Position numbers and translations under genes: made by a program
Origin: Streptomyces bathyalis
GTDB lineage: Bacteria > Actinomycetota > Actinomycetes > Streptomycetales > Streptomycetaceae
Direction of reading: 5' to 3'
Length of the DNA stretch: 64,000 nucleotides
Assembly: GCF_015910445.1 (NCBI RefSeq)
Contig: NZ_CP048882.1
Location: forward strand, 6,817,501-6,881,500
The notes under the pieces: model-generated
Database searches by the model: none
What the model was told of the DNA's origin: nothing
What the model saw: only the letters and a program-made list of their open reading frames with translations
Shown here: one piece after another, positions 18,246-26,176 of the stretch
Position numbering within the stretch: position 1 is the first letter of the stretch
How the letters are laid out: the number at the start of each line of letters is the position of its first letter

Positions 18246-19210
18246 GGGCGGTTCCGGTCGGGGTGCTGGAGTTGGTCGGCGATGGCTGCAGTGATCCGGC
18301 CTGTGATGGGCTCGGGAAACCAGGCGAATTGCCCATTGGGATTGCACTCATGCCAGTGCCACGTGCCGGCGGCGTCAAGCCCGAAGTCGAAGGCGCCGTA
18401 GTTCAGACCGAAGACGGCGAGGTAGTCGTGCACCGCACTCGCCACCTCAGGTGGTGTGTCGATGAGGGTGTAATCGAGCTCGTCATAGTGGCGACGCCAG
18501 TCCACGCCCGGGGAGCCGTCGATCCGTACGGCGAACAGATGGTCCCCGACAGCGGTGAGCCGGATGTCCGCGACTTTCTCCACGTACTCCTGGAACAGGT
18601 GCATCGTCTGGCCGACTCCGGCGTCCAGTTCATCAGGATCGACCTTGTCGACCCAGACAGTGAGGCCACGGCCCTGCTTGTCGGTGTAGTCGGTGTTGTA
18701 CAGCGGCTTGTAGACGGCGGGCCCGTGTTCGCGCACGAATCGGCGCGCCTCCGCCGGGTCGTTGGTCAGCAACGTCCGCGGAACCTGCAGGCCGCACCGC
18801 ACGGCCGCAGCCAGTTGGGCCGGCTTGTACTCCGCAGCCCGGTTGCGCCATGGGTGGTTGAGGTAGTGCGCGTCCGGCAGCGCTGCCAGGATGCCGCCGA
18901 GCCCGTAGCGGGCCTGGTCGACGCACCAGCGGGCGTCGGGCCCCTCTATCTCCGGGGGAGCGGTGTACGGGCGCGGTCGGCGCCAGTAGACGGACCGCAC
19001 CCTTCCCAGGGCCGGGGCCCGGGTGGCAGTCCGAATCTCCCCGGCAAGCCCGCAGCTGTCCACGTACGCGCTCACGGTGACCGAAGTCGGGAAATCGCCG
19101 GGGTCGAGCCGCACAACCGGCGCTGCGCGCCGGTTCAGTTCTTCAACGACGATGTCGGCCGTGGCGTCGTCCAGTCGCGTGACCACCAGGACAGGCGCCG
19201 GTGTGGTCAA
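18242..19210 (-). CDS. ATP-grasp ribosomal peptide maturase (graspetide synthetase)
   Basis: A 322-residue ATP-grasp ligase of the MvdD/TgmB-like group that joins Asp or Glu side chains of a precursor to Ser/Thr (ester) or Lys (amide) side chains. Family features include the N-terminal VLVVTRLDDATADIV, a YLNHPWRNRAAEYKPAQL segment, the nucleotide-binding strand PAVYKPLYN, FQEYVEKVADIRLT, and the metal-binding end WHWHECNPNGQFAWF. The start is an unusual TTG whose last bases overlap the precursor stop codon (TTGA), so the ligase is translationally coupled to its substrate. It is followed directly by the PIMT-like gene. Confidence 0.92.
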   Translation of the reverse strand: MTTPAPVLVVTRLDDATADIVVEELNRRAAPVVRLDPGDFPTSVTVSAYVDSCGLAGEIRTATRAPALGRVRSVYWRRPRPYTAPPEIEGPDARWCVDQARYGLGGILAALPDAHYLNHPWRNRAAEYKPAQLAAAVRCGLQVPRTLLTNDPAEARRFVREHGPAVYKPLYNTDYTDKQGRGLTVWVDKVDPDELDAGVGQTMHLFQEYVEKVADIRLTAVGDHLFAVRIDGSPGVDWRRHYDELDYTLIDTPPEVASAVHDYLAVFGLNYGAFDFGLDAAGTWHWHECNPNGQFAWFPEPITGRITAAIADQLQHPDRNRP

Positions 19211-19461
19211 TCGGAGTCCCCCTCCTGGTCACTGCCCTCATCCGTGTTGCCGTCCAAGGAGGTCCTCGTGTTCGTCTCCTTGGCCGTCTCGGAGCGTTTG
19301 TGCCTGTCCAGAGCCGGAACGTCCCGGCCGTCCGGCCCAATCCGCCTTCCCGTCTGACTCTTCGGATCCAGCACGACTCTGGCGGCGTCGAGAACAGCCG
19401 TGGCCGGGAAAGGCTTCATCCGGGACAATCCCCAAGGTTTCGTCGCGACTTGGGCATTCAT
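19207..19461 (-). CDS. Graspetide precursor peptide (ATP-grasp target RiPP)
   Basis: An 84-residue peptide from an ATG at 19461 behind a strong GGGAGG. The leader carries the conserved KPWGLSRMKPFP (residues 8-19) and LDPKSQTG (31-38) segments typical of putative ATP-grasp target peptides. The C-terminal tail from about residue 57 is the likely core, rich in Thr/Ser and Asp/Glu: it runs ETNTRTSLDGN (62-72) and ends TDEGSDQEGDSD (73-84). Thr63, 65, 67, 73 and Ser68, 77, 83 could be ester partners. Asp70 before Gly71 is the best aspartimide candidate. It heads the operon with the ligase and PIMT-like enzyme. Ring pattern and cleavage site cannot be read from sequence. Confidence 0.9.
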   Translation of the reverse strand: MNAQVATKPWGLSRMKPFPATAVLDAARVVLDPKSQTGRRIGPDGRDVPALDRHKRSETAKETNTRTSLDGNTDEGSDQEGDSD

Positions 19462-19472
19462 CCAGAACCTCC

Positions 19473-19523
19473 CATCCTTGGATGACCAACATCCCAAGTG
19501 TGGTGGCGCACTACCACGCTTGG
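19473..19523. promoter_or_regulatory. Two palindromes in front of the graspetide operon
   Basis: CATCCTTGGATG (19473-19484) is a 12-bp palindrome touching the precursor Shine-Dalgarno. Further upstream, CCAAGTGTGGT (19494-19504) and ACCACGCTTGG (19513-19523) form an inverted repeat with one mismatch and an 8-nt spacer. Either could be an operator for the RiPP genes; no regulator gene lies next to them. The remainder of the 19462-19792 gap shows no gene. Confidence 0.4.
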
Positions 19524-19792
19524 TAGGTCGTGTCACGCCAAACGAGTGGCTGATCGACCAGACGCTCGACTGTTTCTCGACCGTGTGCCGAGTGGTCCTG
19601 CATGCCGCGCATCCCTTTCTGTGCCGCGTCTGCGTTCCATGCCCTCATGCTTCGCTGACACAGCCGACAGGTCGACGACCAGGCCGGGCGAGCCGTATGA
19701 GCGCACCTGCGTCGGGCGTCATTCCGGTGTCACTGGGCTGCGGAGGGGATACGGAGGTGTGTCGCGGCGCGGGAGGCGGCGACGGCCGGGCG

Positions 19793-20722
19793 TCACATGC
19801 CGGCCTTGCGCACCGCCGCGTGCAACGCCCGTGCCGCATCGGTCAGTTCGGCCGCGTCGCGCGACACTGCCTGCAGGTCCAGGATCGCCTCGTCGACACC
19901 TGCCGCGACGCCCTCCGCGAGATCCTCGACGACCTGCTCGACGGTGCCCTGGTGCGTCCTGCGCCCGGCGTCGAGCGGCTTGTCCGTGAGGCGGAGGCTG
20001 CACCGCTGCACGACGGTGAGCGAGTCCGGGTCGCGGCCGTTGCGCTCGGCCAGCTCGCGCAGCTTCGCGCGGGTCCGGGCGACGACGGGGTGGGGCGTGA
20101 GGGAGGGGGCCCAGCCGTCGGCGCGGCGGGCGATCCGCTCCAGGGTGCGGGAGTTGCTCGCGGCCAGCAGCACCGGGATCCTGCCGGCCTGCGGCTTGGG
20201 CCCGACGTCCGCCGGGGCGAGACGCATGCGGCTGCCCTCGTACGCCGACGGGCCGGGGCTCCACACCTCTTCGCACACGTCCAGCAGTTCGTCCAGCAGG
20301 GCACCCCGCCGGCTGAAGTCCGCGCCGGCCGCGGCGTATTCGTCACGCGACCAGCCGGTGCCGAAGCCCGCGACGAGACGGCCGCCGCTCGCGGCGCTCA
20401 ACGTGCCCAGGGCACGGGCCAGGTCGAACGGAGCGTGCAGCGGCCCGACCAGCACGGACGTGCCCAGCCGGACCCGTTCCGTGACCGCCGCGGCCTGCGC
20501 GAGCGTGACCAGAGGGTCGGCGATGTGCCGGAAGGTCTCGGGCCAGGGGCGGCCCTCGACGCCGTACATGCCGTCGACGGGATCCTCGGGAACGAGGGTG
20601 CGTTCGAAGACCCACAGGCTGTCGTAGCCGCACGCCTCCGCCTCCCGCGCCACCGCCGTCACATCGCTTCCCGGCGCGAAGTGCTTCATCTGTGGCAGAC
20701 CCAGGCCCAGTCGCAGCGTCAT
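19793..20722 (-). CDS. LLM-class F420/FMN-dependent oxidoreductase
   Basis: A 309-residue luciferase-like monooxygenase-fold oxidoreductase. The family start MTLRLGLGLPQMKHFAPGSD, the AREAEACGYDSLWVFE segment, RVRLGTSVL near strand 4 and RLVAGFGTGWSRDEYAA are all present, and the length is usual for the F420-dependent LLM group. The ATG at 20722 follows GGAGGAAG. It is transcribed divergently from the MBL-fold gene at 20868, with 145 nt between. The substrate is unknown. Being 331 nt upstream of the RiPP precursor on the same strand, it may or may not be read with it; the gap argues against it. Confidence 0.9.
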   Translation of the reverse strand: MTLRLGLGLPQMKHFAPGSDVTAVAREAEACGYDSLWVFERTLVPEDPVDGMYGVEGRPWPETFRHIADPLVTLAQAAAVTERVRLGTSVLVGPLHAPFDLARALGTLSAASGGRLVAGFGTGWSRDEYAAAGADFSRRGALLDELLDVCEEVWSPGPSAYEGSRMRLAPADVGPKPQAGRIPVLLAASNSRTLERIARRADGWAPSLTPHPVVARTRAKLRELAERNGRDPDSLTVVQRCSLRLTDKPLDAGRRTHQGTVEQVVEDLAEGVAAGVDEAILDLQAVSRDAAELTDAARALHAAVRKAGM

Positions 20723-20867
20723 GTCTTCCTCCGTGAGTCTCGTGCCACGGGAACCTCCCGCCCTGCATGACTGCCCCCTTCTGCTCCTGTGACCCCTCGG
20801 GCCCCCGCGGCAACGGAGTTCGGCGTCGCGGCGGAAGAGACGTTCGCGGGCGAATAGGTTCAAGGTC

Positions 20868-21464
20868 ATGCGGATCACGAAGTACACCCACGCATGTGTG
20901 CGGCTGGAACACGAGGGCCGTGTGCTGGTCATCGATCCCGGGACATGGAGCGAGCCGGCCGCGCTGAGGGGCGCCGACGCCGTGCTGGTGACCCACGAAC
21001 ACGCGGATCACATCGATGTCCTGCGCCTCGCGGGGCTGGACGTGCCGGTCCATGCCCCTGCCGGAGCGGACATCCCACGGCTGGACGTGACTGGGGTGTC
21101 CGCCGGAACTGACTTCTCCGCCGGGGGCTTCCGCGTACGTGCGACCGGCGGTCGGCACGCGTTCGTTCACGGCGGCCGGCCGGATTGTGCGAACCTCGGC
21201 TACATCATCGACGACGCGGTCTACCACCCCGGAGACTCGCTGCACGTGCCGGAGCAGCCGATCGAGACGCTGCTGGTTCCGGCTCAGGGGTCGTGGATGA
21301 AGACGGGGGAGGCGGTCGAGTTCGTGAACGCGGTCCGGCCTCAGCGGGCGTTCGCCATTCACGACGGCCAGATCAACGACCGCGGCCTGAGCAGCGTCAA
21401 CAGGTGGCTTGCCGAGGAGACCGACTGCGGCTACCGGTATCTGAGACCCGGCGAATCGCTGTGA
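20868..21464 (+). CDS. MBL-fold metallohydrolase (UlaG-like)
   Basis: A 198-residue metallo-beta-lactamase-fold hydrolase. The metal-binding signature is H43-x-H45-x-D47-H48 (THEHADH), with further ligands in GGRHAFV, YHPGDSL and the late AIHDGQI histidine. It belongs to the short intracellular group with no signal peptide and no accessory domain. It starts at an ATG divergently from the LLM oxidoreductase. The family includes lactonases and phosphodiesterases; the substrate is not predictable here. Confidence 0.88.
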   Translation: MRITKYTHACVRLEHEGRVLVIDPGTWSEPAALRGADAVLVTHEHADHIDVLRLAGLDVPVHAPAGADIPRLDVTGVSAGTDFSAGGFRVRATGGRHAFVHGGRPDCANLGYIIDDAVYHPGDSLHVPEQPIETLLVPAQGSWMKTGEAVEFVNAVRPQRAFAIHDGQINDRGLSSVNRWLAEETDCGYRYLRPGESL

Positions 21465-21537
21465 GCCGTACGTCTCGGTCCAGGCCGCTGGCCGTCGCCG
21501 GTGACCGCTCCGGCAGATCGTCCCGGCTCGACGGGCA

Positions 21538-22329
21538 TCATGCACCGTGCCCACTGGAGCGTCTCGTCGCGTCGCCGCCGTGGGCCCTGTCGGCGCACGG
21601 CAGGGGAGTCAGCAGACACCGCCCGGCCAGGCCCACGCTCGCGTCCAGACCCTCGGCGAACTCCCCGGCCAGCTCCGGCTGCACCCGCAGACCCCACAGG
21701 GCGCGGAAGGCCATCCACGCACCCGAGCGGGCCATCTCCAGGCTCCACGAACCGAGCAGGTGCGTGAGCGGATCGGCCACGTCCAGGACGTCCGGGCCCG
21801 GCATCAGCTCCTCACGGATGCGCTCCTCCAGAAGCGTCAGCAGATCCCCGACGCGCTCGAAGTCGCCCTCCAGCGCCTCCGGTTCGGTCTGCCGGGCCTC
21901 GCAGGTGGCCAGCAGCGCCAGCGGCAGGTCGTACCCCACGTGCGCGTTGATCCCCGCCAAGGCGAACTGGAGGGGACGGACGTACGGATGGCGCCGCATC
22001 TGGAACAGCGGCCGCCAGGACGCAGGGGGGCGGTGGCCCGCTGCGTGTGCCCCGACCGCAGCGAGGAAGCGGCCGGCGAATCGCGCGCCGAGCTCCTCGG
22101 CGGAAGCGCGGTCGCTGAACCAGCCCGATTCCAGCCGCCGTTGGAGCTCCACGGTCACCGAGAGATAGACGCGGCCGAAGACGGCCACGCCGTCGCCCTG
22201 GGGAAGCCGCGCACCGACGCCGCGCATGCGCCGCACCACCGAGTCGAACGTTCCCGGCGGATGCGGTGGGCCCGGGTGCGGCACCGCGGGCGTCGCGCTC
22301 CGCAGGGGTGTCCGTTCAGCTGACGTCAT
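21538..22329 (-). CDS. DUF5995 family protein
   Basis: A 263-residue soluble, mostly helical protein matching DUF5995: RPLFQMRRHPYVRPLQFALAG, INAHVGYDLPLALL, LLEERIREELMPG and DPLTHLLGSWSLEMAR. The conserved histidines and aspartates are evocative of an enzyme, but no activity is established for the family. The ATG at 22329 is the first Met before a Pro-rich N-terminus of about 25 residues. It lies downstream of, and co-directional with, the MFS gene, 151 nt away. Confidence 0.85.
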   Translation of the reverse strand: MTSAERTPLRSATPAVPHPGPPHPPGTFDSVVRRMRGVGARLPQGDGVAVFGRVYLSVTVELQRRLESGWFSDRASAEELGARFAGRFLAAVGAHAAGHRPPASWRPLFQMRRHPYVRPLQFALAGINAHVGYDLPLALLATCEARQTEPEALEGDFERVGDLLTLLEERIREELMPGPDVLDVADPLTHLLGSWSLEMARSGAWMAFRALWGLRVQPELAGEFAEGLDASVGLAGRCLLTPLPCADRAHGGDATRRSSGHGA

Positions 22330-22480
22330 GGGTGCAGAGTGGCAGGCGCGGTGGCGCGCGGTGGCGGACACGACCACTGTGGCGCCCGGACGGGGGACAT
22401 CCGCGCGTGGCTCGAACGGGCCCGCCTGCCAGGCCCGTTCGAGCCGGCCGAGGGAACGCGTCCGGGGAACGCCCCTGCGC

Positions 22481-23770
22481 TCAGGAGGTCTCGGGAGCGG
22501 ACGCCGGGTGGCTCTCCGCCCTGGCGGGGGAGCCCTCGCCCGAGGCCGAGGCCGTCGTGCGCCCTTCGGGACGCAGCATCCCCGCACCCAGCACCAGACC
22601 CAGCATCAGCACCGTGACCAGCCCGAACGACACGGACAGCGACGTGGCCTCCGCGATCCAGCCGACGGCGGCGGGAGCCGCCAGCCCCGAGGCGTAGGCG
22701 AGAGTGGCGACGCCCGCGATCTCCTGACCCGGTGACGCGGACGGTATTCGGCCCGCCGCCGCGAAGCACAGCGGCACCACCACGGCGACACCGACCCCGA
22801 TCAGCGCAAAGCCGGTGATCGCCAGTGCGGGTGTACGCGCGACCACCACCAGGGCTCCGCCCGTTGCCGCGGTCAGCCCGCTGATCCTCACCGTCCGCAC
22901 CGGTCCCAGCCGCCGCACCACCACGTCGCCCAGGAGCCTGGTGACGGCCATCGTGCACGCGAAGGCGGTGAACGCCGAGGCGGCCAGGCCCCGATCGGCG
23001 TGCGTCACGTCGCGCAGATAGATGCCCGACCAGTCCATCGACGAGCCCTCCGCGAAGACCGCGAAGAAACCCATGAGTCCGACAGTGAGCGCGGCCCGGC
23101 TCGGCAGGGCGAAGCGAGGCGGTGCCTCCGCCTCCGCCTCCGCCTCGGTCCCGGAGCCGGACCCGCCGGCCTCTCCTCCGGTGGCCGTCGGCTGCTCCCT
23201 CACGTCCAGCGTCCAGCGGCACGCCACGACGGCCGCGGCGGCGGTCACCGGCGCAACGACGCCGAGATGGACGCGCCCGTCGATACCGGCGTGCGCGGCG
23301 AACGCACCGATCGCGCCGCCCAGCAGAGTGCCCACGCTCCACATGCCGTGCAGACCGGACATCACCGACTTCCCGTACCGCTCCTCGATCTGCACCCCGT
23401 GGGCGTTCATCGCGACGTCCATGAGGCCGAGCCCGCACCCGTACACGAAGAGGATCACGCACAGCCACAGCAGCGACGGCGAGAGCGCGGGCAGCGCCAG
23501 CCCCGCACAGCACATCAGCGACAGCCACGCCAGCGAGCGGCGCGGACCGTGGCGATGCGCGAGGCGTGCGGAGAGCGGCATCGCCGCCGAAGCCCCGATC
23601 GTGAGGAAGACCAGCGCCATCCCCAGCCAGCCGTGGCCGAGTTGGAGGTGCTCACGGATCCACGGGATGGCAGTGGCGAAGCTGCCGCTCACCACACCGT
23701 GCACGGCGAAGACGGCGGAGATCGCGCGCCGTGCACGGCGGGTGGCCGCGTCGGTGGCGGTCTGCTGCAT
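22481..23770 (-). CDS. MFS transporter (YbjJ/FucP-like)
   Basis: A 429-residue major facilitator with 12 predicted helices and the subgroup motifs GLMDVAMNAHGVQIEERYG and SGLHGMWSVGTLLGGAIGA, which occur in YbjJ-like sugar or effector transporters. The central cytoplasmic loop carries a short acidic simple repeat (EAEAEAEA) encoded by a GAG/GCG tandem. Direct repeats resembling maltose-regulator sites lie about 130-155 bp upstream, hinting at carbohydrate-dependent control. The substrate is unknown. Confidence 0.88.
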   Translation of the reverse strand: MQQTATDAATRRARRAISAVFAVHGVVSGSFATAIPWIREHLQLGHGWLGMALVFLTIGASAAMPLSARLAHRHGPRRSLAWLSLMCCAGLALPALSPSLLWLCVILFVYGCGLGLMDVAMNAHGVQIEERYGKSVMSGLHGMWSVGTLLGGAIGAFAAHAGIDGRVHLGVVAPVTAAAAVVACRWTLDVREQPTATGGEAGGSGSGTEAEAEAEAPPRFALPSRAALTVGLMGFFAVFAEGSSMDWSGIYLRDVTHADRGLAASAFTAFACTMAVTRLLGDVVVRRLGPVRTVRISGLTAATGGALVVVARTPALAITGFALIGVGVAVVVPLCFAAAGRIPSASPGQEIAGVATLAYASGLAAPAAVGWIAEATSLSVSFGLVTVLMLGLVLGAGMLRPEGRTTASASGEGSPARAESHPASAPETS

Positions 23771-23900
23771 GTGCGGGATCCTCCGGCCTGTACGTGTGTG
23801 TTCGGCGGCTGCCCATTTTCAGCGCCCTTGCCCCGCGCCCGTATCCCGTCGGCCTGCGCGATCCGGGCCACTGTACGGGGGGTCTCGGGCACCCGAACAA

Positions 23901-23925
23901 GGGGTTTTCGCAAGGCTTTTGCAAG
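23901..23925 (-). promoter_or_regulatory. MalR-like direct repeats upstream of the MFS gene
   Basis: Read on the minus strand, the site contains TTGCAAAAGCC immediately followed by TTGCGAAAACC, two direct 11-mers with 9 of 11 matches. Similar TTGC direct repeats are the operators in Streptomyces amylase and maltose promoters, where a LacI-family repressor (MalR/Reg1) binds. The site lies 131-155 nt upstream of the MFS start. Confidence 0.4.
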
Positions 23926-24010
23926 AGGCTGAAAGCGCTCGCACACTCTCGCCGCATCCGTGTGCACGCACTGTGAGTGAGCCCACAGGCATCGGGGGCA
24001 TGGCGCGTGC

Positions 24011-24039
24011 TTGTCCGTGGCAGACTGAACGCGTACCAG
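24011..24039 (+). promoter_or_regulatory. Promoter of the riboflavin operon
   Basis: TTGTCC (24011-24016), a 17-nt spacer and TACCAG (24034-24039) form a plausible vegetative promoter. Transcription would begin around 24046, exactly at the first base pairs of the FMN riboswitch. Confidence 0.5.
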
Positions 24040-24047
24040 TGACGTCA

Positions 24048-24174
24048 GCGCACTCCGGGGTCGGTGAAAGTCCGAACCGGCGGTTACAGTCCGCGACCCG
24101 GTCGCCTCCAGCGGCCGGTTGACCAGGTGAAATTCCTGGACCGACGGTGAAAGTCCGGATGGGAGGCAGTGCGC
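24048..24174 (+). promoter_or_regulatory. FMN riboswitch (RFN element)
   Basis: The conserved RFN core is plain. P1 pairs GCGCACT at the 5' end with AGTGCGC at the 3' end. In between lie GGTGAAAGTCCGAACCGGCGG, the variable stem, GACCAGGTGAAATTCCTGGACCG, and the terminal ACGGTGAAAGTCCGGATGGG. It binds FMN and shuts off the downstream riboflavin genes when FMN is plentiful. A 145-nt expression platform separates it from the ribD GTG; no clear terminator stem is seen there, so sequestration of the ribosome site is as likely as attenuation. Confidence 0.96.
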
Positions 24175-24319
24175 GGCGGGCCGAGACCGGTACACCGCCC
24201 CGTCCGTCGGGCGCTGCCGTGCATCGCATGGAAGCGGCCTTCCTTCTCGTGGTGGTGCCCCGGTCCCGACGGTCCGTGCATGCCCCGGAGTCCGTGCCCG
24301 AAGAGGCAGGAGAGACCCG

Positions 24320-25528
24320 GTGGCAACGGACGCAGCAGCCGCAGTGTCAGCCCCTTCCGCCGAACCGGCCGAACGGGCCGCCATGCGCCGTGCCGTCGAA
24401 CTCGCCTCCCGCGGGCTCGGTTCCACCAGCCCGAACCCCGTCGTGGGCTGCGTCGTGCTCAGCCCCGAGGGCTATCCCGTCGGCGAGGGGTGGCACCAGC
24501 GCGCAGGCGGCCCGCACGCCGAGATCCACGCCCTGGCCGAGGCGGGCGACGACGCACGCGGCGGCACCGCAGTCGTCACCCTCGAACCCTGCGACCGCAC
24601 AGGCCGTACGGGCCCCTGCTCCCGTGCCCTCATCGACGCGGGCATCGCGCGGGTCGTCTACGCCGTCGCCGATCCCTCCGCGCCGGGCGGGGCGAGCAGC
24701 CTCGCGGAGGCCGGCATCGACGTCGTACAGGGGCTGCTCGCGGACGAGGCGGCAGCCGGCAACGCCGCCTGGCTCACCTCGGTGCGGGAGCAACGCCCCT
24801 ACGTCATCTGGAAGTACGCCGCGACGCTCGACGGGCGCATCGCCGCCACCGACGGCTCAAGCCGGTGGATCACCTCCGACGAGGCCCGCGCCGACGTCCA
24901 CCGTCTGCGCGCCCGCACCGACGCGGTGCTCGTCGGCTCCGGCACGGCACGCGCGGACGATCCGCACCTCGCGGTGCGCGGAGTGTCCGGCGCGGTGCAG
25001 CCGCTGCGCGTCGTCCTCGACACCGACGCCTCGGTCGTACGGCCCGGCGCCCGCGTCCTCGACGATGCCGCGCCCACGCTCGTCGCCGTCGCGGAGGACG
25101 CCGACGCCGGTGAACTCGAGGGCGTCGCCCAGCTGTTGAGGCTGCCGCGCGCCGGGGACGGCCGGCCGGGGGTCGACCTGGCGGCGCTGCTCGGGGAACT
25201 GCACGCGCGTGACGTCCGCTCGGTGCTGCTCGAAGGCGGCCCGACGCTGGCCGGGGCGTTCGTCGCGGCCGGACTGGTCGATGAGGTCATCGGCTACGTC
25301 GCACCCGTACTGCTCGGCGCCGGGCCCGCCGCACTCGGCGACGCCGGAATCGCCACCATCGCGCAGGCGTTGCGGCTGAAGGTGACCGAGACCGTGCGCG
25401 TCGGCCCCGACCTGCGTATCACCGCGGTTCCCGCGACGGCAGCTCGCGCCGGGACCTCCGGCGCTTCCGTCGCGGTCACTGCATCAACCGCATCCACCGC
25501 TTCCACCGCTTCCACCGAGGAGTTCTGA
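24320..25528 (+). CDS. ribD: Bifunctional riboflavin deaminase-reductase RibD
   Basis: A 402-residue cytosolic enzyme for the second and third steps of riboflavin synthesis: deamination of the pyrimidine and NADPH reduction of the ribose. The N-terminal deaminase domain shows the zinc site H66-A-E68 and the PCDRTGRTGPC motif. The C-terminal reductase domain begins near residue 155 (RPYVIWKYAATLDGRIAA) and contains VLLEGGPTLAGAF. The tail ends in a simple Ala-Ser-Thr repeat encoded by 9-bp DNA units. It starts at a GTG behind GGCAGGAGAG and is the first gene after the FMN riboswitch. Confidence 0.96.
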   Translation: MATDAAAAVSAPSAEPAERAAMRRAVELASRGLGSTSPNPVVGCVVLSPEGYPVGEGWHQRAGGPHAEIHALAEAGDDARGGTAVVTLEPCDRTGRTGPCSRALIDAGIARVVYAVADPSAPGGASSLAEAGIDVVQGLLADEAAAGNAAWLTSVREQRPYVIWKYAATLDGRIAATDGSSRWITSDEARADVHRLRARTDAVLVGSGTARADDPHLAVRGVSGAVQPLRVVLDTDASVVRPGARVLDDAAPTLVAVAEDADAGELEGVAQLLRLPRAGDGRPGVDLAALLGELHARDVRSVLLEGGPTLAGAFVAAGLVDEVIGYVAPVLLGAGPAALGDAGIATIAQALRLKVTETVRVGPDLRITAVPATAARAGTSGASVAVTASTASTASTASTEEF

Positions 25529-26176
25529 GTGTTCACCGGAATCGTCGAAGAGCTGGGCGAGGTCGTCGCCGTGGAGGAACTGCCGGGCGCGGCACGCTTC
25601 AGGCTGCGCGGCCCTCTCGTCACCGAAGGCGCGCGGCACGGCGAGTCGATCGCCGTCAACGGCGTCTGCCTCACCGTCGTGGAGGCGTCCGGCGGCGAGT
25701 TCACGGCCGACGTCATCGGTGAGACCCTGGCCCGCTCCTGCCTCGGCGCCCTGACCACCGGCTCCCGCGTCAACCTCGAGCGCCCCATGGCCCTCGGCGG
25801 AAGGCTCGACGGGCACCTCGTCCAGGGCCATGTCGACGGCACGGGCACGATCGCCGGGCGGACCGAGGACGGCACGGTGCGGGTCGAGATCCCCTCGGGG
25901 CTGGCCAAGTACATCGTCGAGAAGGGCTCCATCACCATCGACGGCGTCAGCCTCACCGTCGTCGAGGCGGGCGACACGCACTTCACCGTCAGCCTGATCC
26001 CCACGACGCTGGCGCTGACCACCCTCGGCATCAAGCAGGCCGGAGACCCGGTCAACCTCGAGGTCGACGTCCTGGCCAAGTACGTCGAGCGGCTGCTCAC
26101 GCACGGCGGTTCCGAGGTGACCGGCTCCGGTGCGGGCGGCAACGGGGCCGCCGGCGCGAAGGAAGCCGTGCGGTGA
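25529..26176 (+). CDS. ribE: Riboflavin synthase alpha subunit
   Basis: A 215-residue enzyme that dismutates two molecules of 6,7-dimethyl-8-ribityllumazine into riboflavin and the pyrimidine precursor. Two tandem lumazine-binding barrels are visible: MFTGIVEELGEV...NGVCLTVVEASGGEF, then HLVQGHVDGTGTI...DGVSLTVVEAGDTHF. The GTG start lies directly against the ribD stop codon, and the 3' end overlaps ribM by four bases. Typical length and order for actinobacteria. Confidence 0.96.
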   Translation: MFTGIVEELGEVVAVEELPGAARFRLRGPLVTEGARHGESIAVNGVCLTVVEASGGEFTADVIGETLARSCLGALTTGSRVNLERPMALGGRLDGHLVQGHVDGTGTIAGRTEDGTVRVEIPSGLAKYIVEKGSITIDGVSLTVVEAGDTHFTVSLIPTTLALTTLGIKQAGDPVNLEVDVLAKYVERLLTHGGSEVTGSGAGGNGAAGAKEAVR

